This document shows, in pieces, positions 1-5,458 of a DNA stretch of 5,458 nt (position 1 is its first letter; every line of letters starts with the position of its first letter). Under the pieces are notes generated by a model. It had not been told where the DNA came from and made no database searches. It saw only the letters and a program-made list of their open reading frames with translations. Location: the NCBI GenBank assembly GCA_020216575.1, contig JAIUYC010000367.1:1-5458 (forward strand). The letters are read 5' to 3'. Origin of the DNA: Coleofasciculus sp. S288. GTDB lineage: Bacteria; Cyanobacteriota; Cyanobacteriia; Cyanobacteriales; Coleofasciculaceae. A program made the position numbers and the translations under genes.

Positions 1-1
1 G

Positions 2-1009
<1,008 letters not shown>

Positions 1010-1045
1010 AGGAGCTTGTCACCAATGGTAAACTCTCACCTCAAA

Positions 1046-1067
1046 CCCTTCCCCTAATGGGAGAGGG
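1046..1067. repeat. Imperfect C/G-rich hairpin between convergent genes
   Basis: The C-rich arm at 1046-1054 (CCCTTCCCC) faces the G-rich arm at 1059-1067 (GGGAGAGGG) across a TAAT loop, giving seven Watson-Crick pairs, one wobble and one mismatch. It lies midway between the eno and rtcA stops, where a two-way transcription terminator would be useful, but neither side has a clear T-run. It also resembles the C-run/G-run dispersed repeats of filamentous cyanobacteria. Function is inferred. Confidence 0.45.
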
Positions 1068-1093
1068 GCGCGTGAAGACTTGATCCATACACA

Positions 1094-1101
1094 CCTACTA
1101 C
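1094..1101 (-). repeat. Inverted heptamer-like copy at the rtcA stop
   Basis: CCTACTAC is the exact reverse complement of GTAGTAGG, the unit of the array at 961-1009 plus one base. Read on the - strand it contains the rtcA stop TAG (1100-1098). The convergent genes eno and rtcA thus both terminate within the same motif in opposite orientations, and the two copies could pair across about 85-125 bases. Confidence 0.6.
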
Positions 1102-2153
1102 TTGCTTGGGAATGGTTTAACGGTAACTAGCTGAGTATCTTTATCAATCTCAATCTTGGCTAGTCCGAATTTTTCGATCACCCAAGCATTGGTTGTCAGG
1201 TGCAGGCTCATCTCAGCCGCTCGGTACTGACTTTCTTGTGAGGCCAACGCCATTGGTAAAAGCAACTGATCCGCCAAGAACGGATCGACTGGCATCCCAG
1301 TGGCGTGGAACTCGATCAGTTCCTGAACCGCCATCTCCGCCACGCGCTCGGCTGGCAGTCCGACACGTCCCAATGCACTGAACCCAGCCCGACTGTGTTC
1401 GTAGATAGCGGTGAGAAAAACTCCGGCTCCCGGTGCTACCCCCCGTTCTCGCACTGGCTGCACCTGCCCTTTGAGATTGGCTTGTTGTAACAATTTCTCC
1501 GATCGCATCGCCATTCGCTGGGGGATATGAGAAGGAAGTTCCGTTACTACTGCCAAACCCCTTACCTGTTGCAAGTCTCCTCGCTCTAGCAAATGAAGCC
1601 CCCGTAGAGGCGAGGAGCCACTACCCCTTACCTGCAACTCTACCTCGCCGCCACCTTGAGGATACCAGCCCCAAGCGTGTAACTGCACCTCGGCTTGTAT
1701 CCCTAACTGATGTAGGAAGGGCAGATAAACTTGTTGGATATAGGTTGTCGATGGACTCCAGGAGACGTGAGTTCCCCCCTTGAGCGTCACTACTGAGTTA
1801 CCCGTCGCCAGTGCTAGCGGCAGTAGGATAGTTTGCAAAATCAGCATCACAGCACCTGCCGAACCTGCTCCTGTGGTTTGGGCGACATCAAAGGTGTACT
1901 GTCCAGCTTGAACTGAACAACCGGGAATGAATTCCAGTGTCATTGAACCCAATGAATCCCCATGCACTTCGGCTTGGCAGAGAGTAGCTGCTGCTCGCAC
2001 ACCAGTAAGGTGTTGAATGGCTAATCCGGGTTTTTTGCGGCCTGCACGAATCCGATCGATGCGAATGGGTTGACCTGTAATGGCAGCTAGACTGAGGGAG
2101 GTGCGGAGGATTTGACCACCTCCTTCACCATAGGAGCCGTCGATGTGAAGCAT
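1098..2153 (-). CDS. rtcA: RNA 3'-terminal phosphate cyclase
   Basis: RtcA uses ATP to convert an RNA 3'-phosphate into a 2',3'-cyclic phosphate through an enzyme-AMP (histidyl-adenylate) intermediate. The 351-residue protein opens with the family signature HIDGSYGEGGGQILR, followed by RAGRKKPGLAIQHL, TTGAGSAGA, GGTHVSWSPS, WGWYPQGGGEV and VDPFLADQLLLPMALA. His318 in SLHLTTNAWVIEKF matches the adenylated His309 of E. coli RtcA (338 residues). The start at ATG 2153-2151 puts the signature at residue 4, as is usual in the family. An in-frame ATG 21 codons upstream (2216-2214) has a purine-rich AGAGAAAG five bases before it and would give 372 residues, so it is a real alternative. The stop is TAG at 1100-1098. 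Its partner enzymes RtcB and archease, and the sigma54 activator RtcR of E. coli, are not in the window. The family is certain; the physiological role in cyanobacteria is not. Confidence 0.95.
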   Translation of the reverse strand: MLHIDGSYGEGGGQILRTSLSLAAITGQPIRIDRIRAGRKKPGLAIQHLTGVRAAATLCQAEVHGDSLGSMTLEFIPGCSVQAGQYTFDVAQTTGAGSAGAVMLILQTILLPLALATGNSVVTLKGGTHVSWSPSTTYIQQVYLPFLHQLGIQAEVQLHAWGWYPQGGGEVELQVRGSGSSPLRGLHLLERGDLQQVRGLAVVTELPSHIPQRMAMRSEKLLQQANLKGQVQPVRERGVAPGAGVFLTAIYEHSRAGFSALGRVGLPAERVAEMAVQELIEFHATGMPVDPFLADQLLLPMALASQESQYRAAEMSLHLTTNAWVIEKFGLAKIEIDKDTQLVTVKPFPSK

Positions 2154-2294
2154 GTTGGGTAACGTTGTCTTTTCTTCAGCCGTGGGAAGATAGTGCAACG
2201 GGTTGTACTGTACCATGACGACTTTCTCTAGTCACTTATGCCTGTATCTTAACCAAGTAAGGCAAAGGATTCCTCACAGCCTGAAGACGAGAAT

Positions 2295-2337
2295 AGCGAT
2301 CGCTTGTTTCTCCCTCACACCATTAAATGCGATCGCT
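2295..2337. repeat. Two HIP1 palindromes as an inverted pair between pyk and rtcA
   Basis: GCGATCGC occurs at 2296-2303 (within the perfect 10-base palindrome AGCGATCGCT, 2295-2304) and again at 2329-2336, directly touching the pyk stop codon (TGA, 2339-2337). AGCGATCGC and GCGATCGCT form 9-base arms around a 25-base loop. HIP1 is the hallmark over-represented octamer of cyanobacterial genomes; the other copies here (588, 912, 4841) are inside genes. A transcript from pyk could fold here, but there is no T-run to make it an obvious intrinsic terminator. Confidence 0.75.
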
Positions 2338-3785
2338 CACACGGCGGTAATTGGCTGTCCGATTTGATGCACTTTGATCAAACTGGTCGTTCCTGGCGTA
2401 CCAATAGGCACTCCAGACGTAATCACCACCTTGTCACCGTGTTCGGCCAACTCCATCTCAACAGCCGTATTCACCACATTCAGCAACATCTCTTCTGCAT
2501 TGCGGACTGCGGGAACCAAACAGGGTTGCACACCCCACGACAGCGCCAACTGGCGATAGGTCATTTCGTGAGAGGTGAACGCCACAATTGGCGTTTTGGG
2601 GCGATACTTAGACACCAACCGAGCCGAACCTCCCGTTGAGGTGTTGCAGAAAATTCCTCGTGCACCTACCTCACTAGCCACCCGACACACGGCTCCCGCC
2701 ACAGCTTCCGTCACGCTCAAGCTACCGGCTGCCGCTAAGAAAGGTCGCGCTCCCCCTTCAGGCAGAGCTTTTTCTGTATGGGATGCAATGCTGTCCATCG
2801 TCTCGACGGCAGCGATTGGATATTGCCCAACTGCCGTTTCGCCAGAGAGCATGACAGCATCAGTGCCATCTAAAATCGAGTTCGCCACATCAGTCGCTTC
2901 AGCACGGGTAGGATCTGGAGCACCAATCATCGACTCCAGCATCTGAGTCGCGACGATTACCGGTTTACCCGCCTGATTGCAGCGATGAATAATATCTTTC
3001 TGGATCAGGGGAACTTGGTTAATGGGCATTTCTACACCCAAGTCACCACGGGCAACCATGATTCCATCTGCCATTTCAAGGATTTGATCGAAGTTCTCGA
3101 CAGCCTCCCGTTTTTCAATCTTGGCAATAACACGAGTGTTTACACCCGCCGCTTCAATCATTCGCTTCACCGGTTCTAAGTCGCTTGCTGCTCGTACAAA
3201 TGACACGGCAACCCAATCTAAACCCGACTGAAGACCAAAGCGCAAATCCGCCAAATCTTTTTCGGTCACGGAGGTGACAGGTAGGCTAGTCTCTGGTAAG
3301 TTCACGCCCTTGCGAGAGGTGAGCAAGCCACCAATTTTCACTAAGGCTTGAATGGTGTCAGCACTGCGCCCCGTCACAATTAGTTTCACGCGACCATCAT
3401 TAATTGAAATGGGTTCGCCAACTCGAACCATGGCAAACAAAGTCGGAATTGGCAGGGGAATATCATCGGTCGTATTGCCCTGCTCCCGCAAGACAAACGT
3501 AATTTCCTCTCCGGGCTTCACCTCTATTCCTTCATCGGGTAGAGTTCCCAGACGAATTTTAGGACCACAGAGGTCTTGGAGGAGAGCAAGAGGCTTGTGA
3601 CATTCAGCGCTAATTTCCCGGAGGTTCCGAATAGTTTCGCCATGAAATTCATGGGAACCATGGGAAAAGTTTAAGCGAGCAACATCCATTCCCGCCTCTA
3701 TTAAAGTTCGCAGGCGTTCGGGCGAAGATGTAGCAGGTCCAATAGTACAGATAATTTTTGTGCGGCGCATAGGATAAATTGACAT
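2337..3785 (-). CDS. pyk: Pyruvate kinase, short form
   Basis: Pyruvate kinase transfers phosphate from phosphoenolpyruvate to ADP, giving pyruvate and ATP, the last step of glycolysis. The 482 residues read in order: RRTKIICTIGPATSS; MDVARLNFSHG with the substrate-binding Arg and Asn (37, 39); DLCGPKIR at the A/B domain border; B domain roughly 73-170; AKIEKREAVENFDQI with catalytic Lys222 and metal-ligand Glu224; MVARGDLGVEM with Asp248; ATQMLESM with Thr280; and a C-terminal effector domain with STGGSARLVSKYRP and SGVPIGTPGTTSLIKVH. It lacks the extra C-terminal domain of the ~590-residue cyanobacterial isoform. GPKIR carries Lys where the potassium-dependent muscle enzyme has Glu117. The start is the first ATG (3785); ATG 3770 (477 residues) fits many homologues equally well, and TTG 3791 is also in frame. 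None has a clear Shine-Dalgarno. It lies about 590 bases downstream of pfkA and 183 upstream of rtcA. Confidence 0.97.
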   Translation of the reverse strand: MSIYPMRRTKIICTIGPATSSPERLRTLIEAGMDVARLNFSHGSHEFHGETIRNLREISAECHKPLALLQDLCGPKIRLGTLPDEGIEVKPGEEITFVLREQGNTTDDIPLPIPTLFAMVRVGEPISINDGRVKLIVTGRSADTIQALVKIGGLLTSRKGVNLPETSLPVTSVTEKDLADLRFGLQSGLDWVAVSFVRAASDLEPVKRMIEAAGVNTRVIAKIEKREAVENFDQILEMADGIMVARGDLGVEMPINQVPLIQKDIIHRCNQAGKPVIVATQMLESMIGAPDPTRAEATDVANSILDGTDAVMLSGETAVGQYPIAAVETMDSIASHTEKALPEGGARPFLAAAGSLSVTEAVAGAVCRVASEVGARGIFCNTSTGGSARLVSKYRPKTPIVAFTSHEMTYRQLALSWGVQPCLVPAVRNAEEMLLNVVNTAVEMELAEHGDKVVITSGVPIGTPGTTSLIKVHQIGQPITAV

Positions 3786-3794
3786 AATCAAATT

Positions 3795-3810
3795 TAGAAC
3801 TTATGTTCTA
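3795..3810. promoter_or_regulatory. Perfect palindrome resembling a LexA box, just upstream of pyk
   Basis: TAGAAC-TTAT-GTTCTA is a perfect 6+4+6 palindrome lying 10-25 bases upstream of the chosen pyk ATG. The inner AGAACTTATGTTCT fits the LexA box described for cyanobacteria (RGTACNNNDGTWCB) at 13 of 14 positions and has the exact GAAC-N4-GTTC core of the Bacillus-type SOS box. It would sit in the leader or early promoter of pyk, where a repressor could block transcription. The same bases could instead fold as an mRNA hairpin over the region where a ribosome binds. LexA binding is inferred from motif resemblance only. Confidence 0.45.
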
Positions 3811-3913
3811 CCGACTCGATTGTTTTACAACACACCCTACGAAGGAAAGTTCAGTGCAACAGGATGATTTTCATAAGGTGATGAGCTTCAAATAGAACAT
3901 CTCGATTTGATTA

Positions 3914-3930
3914 ATTTGACACCGTCAAGT
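3914..3930. promoter_or_regulatory. Palindromic operator-like site upstream of pyk
   Basis: TTGAC-ACC-GTCAA (3916-3928) is a perfect 5-base inverted repeat around a 3-base spacer, and the symmetry continues with partial matches on both flanks (AATTTGAC versus AACTTGAC, read on opposite strands, 7 of 8). It lies about 130-145 bases upstream of the pyk ATG, a plausible position for a transcription factor dimer. I do not recognise the regulator. A TTGAC half could also act as a -35 element on either strand. Confidence 0.3.
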
Positions 3931-4063
3931 TAAGAATGATCTCTACTATGAATTCATCACGACACACTGTTGTGTTAGATGCACAGTAGATGTTTTCTGA
4001 TAGGACGACAACGTTTTATTAAGTGAAGTCGTTCCTTATCGCTTTAGAACTTTATCTGCCCTT

Positions 4064-4082
4064 GGCGGCAACGAACGCCGCC
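4064..4082. repeat. GC-rich hairpin GGCGGC / GCCGCC
   Basis: A perfect 6-base GC stem (4064-4069 with 4077-4082) closes the 7-base loop AACGAAC in otherwise AT-rich DNA. It immediately abuts the inverted heptamer element that begins at 4083. No T-run follows on either strand, so it is a weak candidate for an intrinsic terminator of the leftward pfkA transcript. Confidence 0.5.
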
Positions 4083-4159
4083 GTTCATAGTTAATGGTTT
4101 ATGGAAAGGCTATGAACTATGAACCATGAACCATGAACTATGAACTATGAACCACGAGC
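4083..4159. repeat. Inverted heptamer element (three reverse units, spacer, six to seven forward units)
   Basis: Forward units run from 4111 to 4152: TATGAAC twice, CATGAAC twice, TATGAAC twice, then a degenerate CACGAGC to 4159. Before them, 4083-4103 holds three units in the opposite orientation (GTTCATA, GTTAATG, GTTTATG), separated by the 7-base spacer GAAAGGC. The reverse arm matches the reverse complement of 4125-4145 at 19 of 21 bases, so the element can fold into a long stem with a 21-base loop. Heptamer arrays are a cyanobacterial trait; the inverted design matches the layout at the eno/rtcA gap, with a different unit. Confidence 0.85.
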
Positions 4160-4186
4160 ATTTCTGAGAAGTATTTGAGAGAGTCC

Positions 4187-4220
4187 GATCCCCCTAAATC
4201 CCCCTTAAAAAGGGGGACTT
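4187..4220. repeat. C-run/G-run dispersed repeat of filamentous cyanobacteria
   Basis: The block opens GATCCCCCTAAATCCCCC and ends AAAAAGGGGGACTT. Within it CCCCCTT (4200-4206) and AAGGGGG (4210-4216) form a perfect 7-base stem around an AAA loop. I recognise this as a common dispersed intergenic repeat in filamentous cyanobacteria; that is from memory, not a search. It may act as a transcript-end hairpin. Confidence 0.7.
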
Positions 4221-4247
4221 TCAGTTGTTCAATATGAGCCTCAAACT

Positions 4248-4261
4248 AGCGGCGTACCGCT
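4248..4261. repeat. Small perfect hairpin downstream of pfkA
   Basis: AGCGG-CGTA-CCGCT is a perfect 5-base stem with a 4-base loop. On the - strand it is followed by AGTTTG, so it could be a weak terminator about 115 bases past the pfkA stop. The short T-run makes this uncertain. Confidence 0.35.
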
Positions 4262-4282
4262 CGTTACCCATGGAAGAAACAC

Positions 4283-4347
4283 TTCCCTGTTCCCTTGGAG
4301 CCCTCTGCCCGATTGGTGAGCCTGTCGAACCACTGCCTTCTGCCCTG
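4283..4347. repeat. Cluster of decayed short repeats after the pfkA stop
   Basis: Two heptamer pairs, TTCCCTG-TTCCCTT (4283-4296) and TGCCTTC-TGCCCTG (4334-4347), flank GGTGAGCCTGTCGAACCAC (4315-4333). The last resembles a motif (TTCGACAGGCTCA on the other strand) that I recall as widely dispersed in bacterial genomes. The units are too few and degenerate to be sure of, but together they suggest old repeat insertions. Confidence 0.4.
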
Positions 4348-4375
4348 TGTTTCTTGAAAGGCTAGTAGCGCATTA

Positions 4376-5458
4376 TTAATGCACGGCAAGAATCTCAGGC
4401 TTTGGAATGTCTTGAAACTGATAAAAGTCCCCGATATAAGTGCCGAGAGCTCGTGCTGTTTGCACCAGATAGTCATTGGGATTGACTAATACAGGACTAT
4501 GTGCGACTACATCATCAATGGGGATGTTGACTACTCGCCCATTTTGCCAAGCTACCATTTGTCCGTACTGTTCTTGGGCGACCAAATCGACAGCGGTTTT
4601 GCCAAAGACAGTTGCTAATAGGCGATCAAAGGCAGATGGTTCTCCGCCCCGCTGCACATGTCCCAGAACCGTGACTCGTGCTTCTATGGTCTTGCCACTA
4701 CAGTAAGAAATTTGGTCGGCAATGTATTCACCAATACCACGCAACCGCATTTCACCGAGGGCGTCCGTATAATATCTGGACTCACCTTGGGTTGTTTTTG
4801 CCCCTTCTGCGACCACAACGATCGCAAATCGGCGTCCCCAGCGATCGCGGAGTTCAGTAATTTTGTTACAAACGTTCTCAATCGAGTAGGGAATTTCAGG
4901 AATCAAAATCACATCCGCTCCTCCAGCAATGCCAGCATGGAGAGCCAAGTGACCCGCATCCCGTCCCATAACTTCAACCACCATTACCCGATCGTGGCTG
5001 GCAGCGGTGTAGGACAGACGGGAGAGAGCATCGACAATCGTGCTAACAGCCGTATCAAATCCAACTGAACGCTCTGTGAGCGCAACGTCATTGTCGATGG
5101 TCTTGGGTACTCCAACAAAATGCCAGCCCCCTTTTTGGGCTAACTGATGCAGGATAGCTAGACTCCCATCACCGCCGATGGCAATCAGCGCATCCAACCC
5201 CAAATCCCAATACCCAGCAATTACCTCATCTGCTTTCGCTTCCGTATCCCCTTTATTAATCGACCCCAGGATCGTACCTCCCATACTCAGCATCGGGTCG
5301 AAGCCCCGCAGGTCGATTCCGTAGACATTCAACGCTATCGATTTGTGATCCAACAGTCCTTGGGTCGCGTAAGGAATGCCCACCACTTCCCAGCCATAGG
5401 TGAGTGTGGCATGGCGGACGGCTGCACGGATAACAGCATTAAGTCCAGGGCAGTCACC
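4376..5458 (-). CDS. pfkA: 6-phosphofructokinase, 5'-truncated by window edge
   Basis: This enzyme phosphorylates fructose 6-phosphate to fructose 1,6-bisphosphate, the committing step of glycolysis. The frame is open to the window edge and begins GDCPGLNAVIRAAVRHA, the nucleotide-binding start of PFK-A proteins, so only about 10-15 N-terminal residues are missing; 360 are visible. Motifs by visible residue: GGDGS (95-99), PKTIDND with catalytic Asp (118-124), SVGFDTA, VMGRDAGHLALHAG (substrate loop, Arg and Met), VAEGAK (Glu) and GHVQRGG with substrate His and Arg (266-272). The first Gly pattern is that of ATP-using enzymes, while the Lys in PKTIDND is typical of PPi-using and 'group III' enzymes, so ATP is the likely but unproven donor. 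At about 370 residues it exceeds E. coli PfkA (320), as group III members do. The stop is TAA at 4378-4376. The GTG at 5386 is internal, not the start. Confidence 0.96.
   Translation of the reverse strand, partial: GDCPGLNAVIRAAVRHATLTYGWEVVGIPYATQGLLDHKSIALNVYGIDLRGFDPMLSMGGTILGSINKGDTEAKADEVIAGYWDLGLDALIAIGGDGSLAILHQLAQKGGWHFVGVPKTIDNDVALTERSVGFDTAVSTIVDALSRLSYTAASHDRVMVVEVMGRDAGHLALHAGIAGGADVILIPEIPYSIENVCNKITELRDRWGRRFAIVVVAEGAKTTQGESRYYTDALGEMRLRGIGEYIADQISYCSGKTIEARVTVLGHVQRGGEPSAFDRLLATVFGKTAVDLVAQEQYGQMVAWQNGRVVNIPIDDVVAHSPVLVNPNDYLVQTARALGTYIGDFYQFQDIPKPEILAVH

Larger units (their letters stand above)
3786..4375. other. Long non-coding gap between pfkA and pyk
   Basis: I see no credible gene in these 590 bases in any frame. 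The left part (to about 4060) is AT-rich, unique-looking sequence that should hold the pyk promoter and leader, read leftward; it contains two palindromes, listed separately. I could not pick a convincing -35/-10 pair. The right part (4064-4375) is a run of unrelated short repeats and hairpins lying downstream of the pfkA stop codon. An unannotated small RNA cannot be excluded from sequence alone. Confidence 0.7.

Noticed and set aside
2304..2639. Open frame of 111 codons on the + strand over the pyk 3' end
   Set aside because: Almost entirely antisense to pyk, His/Arg-rich translation, no sign of a real protein.
2575..2946. Open frame of 123 codons on the + strand opposite pyk
   Set aside because: Antisense shadow of conserved pyruvate kinase sequence; low-complexity Ser/Ala/Pro-rich translation with no family features.
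3812..3930. Sigma70-type promoter or NtcA site for pyk
   Set aside because: TTGAC-like and TAAAAC-like elements exist on the - strand, but none are spaced 16-18 bases apart, and no GTA-N8-TAC site was found.
4187..4220. Strong intrinsic terminator
   Set aside because: The hairpin is good, but the A/T run lies in the loop region rather than after the stem, and the block fits a dispersed repeat better.
4264..4476. Possible 70-codon gene on the - strand overlapping the pfkA 3' end
   Set aside because: It overlaps the pfkA C-terminal coding region in another frame and its remainder consists of repeat sequence.
4658..5068. Open frame of 136 codons on the + strand opposite pfkA
   Set aside because: It lies wholly antisense to a well-supported PFK gene, and the translation shows no recognisable domain.
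4376..5458. Strict PPi-dependent phosphofructokinase
   Set aside because: The first diagnostic site is GGDGS, not the GGDDS of PPi enzymes, so the Lys in PKTIDND alone is not enough.

Overview
The window is cyanobacterial chromosome. The evidence is five copies of the palindrome GCGATCGC (HIP1; starts at 588, 912, 2296, 2329 and 4841) in 5.5 kb, heptanucleotide tandem repeats between genes, a C-run/G-run dispersed repeat common in filamentous cyanobacteria, and enolase and 6-phosphofructokinase sequences of cyanobacterial character. The species cannot be named. A filamentous, repeat-rich lineage is the best guess, and that is inference.

Layout from left to right: the 3' three quarters of eno (enolase) on the + strand; a 133-base convergent gap built around heptamer repeats; rtcA (RNA 3'-terminal phosphate cyclase) on the - strand; a short gap holding two HIP1 sites; pyk (pyruvate kinase) on the - strand; a 590-base non-coding gap whose right half is a patchwork of unrelated short repeats and whose left half is the pyk upstream region with two palindromes; and pfkA (6-phosphofructokinase) on the - strand, complete at its C-terminus and running off the right edge about a dozen codons short of its start.

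Three of the four genes belong to glycolysis: PfkA commits fructose 6-phosphate to breakdown, enolase makes phosphoenolpyruvate and Pyk converts it to pyruvate with ATP formation. pfkA, pyk and rtcA are co-directional, but the gaps (about 590 and 183 bases) and the repeats between them argue against one tight operon. RtcA is an RNA end-processing enzyme with no obvious metabolic link to its neighbours, and no RtcB ligase or RtcR regulator is visible.

The genes are ordinary housekeeping genes and I see no undescribed multi-gene system. The more interesting signals are between and within them: heptamer arrays facing each other across two of the gaps, with the stop codons of both convergent genes lying in the repeat; a LexA-like box directly upstream of pyk; a phosphofructokinase combining the ATP-type glycine with the PPi-type lysine; and a pyruvate kinase with the lysine that marks potassium-independent enzymes.
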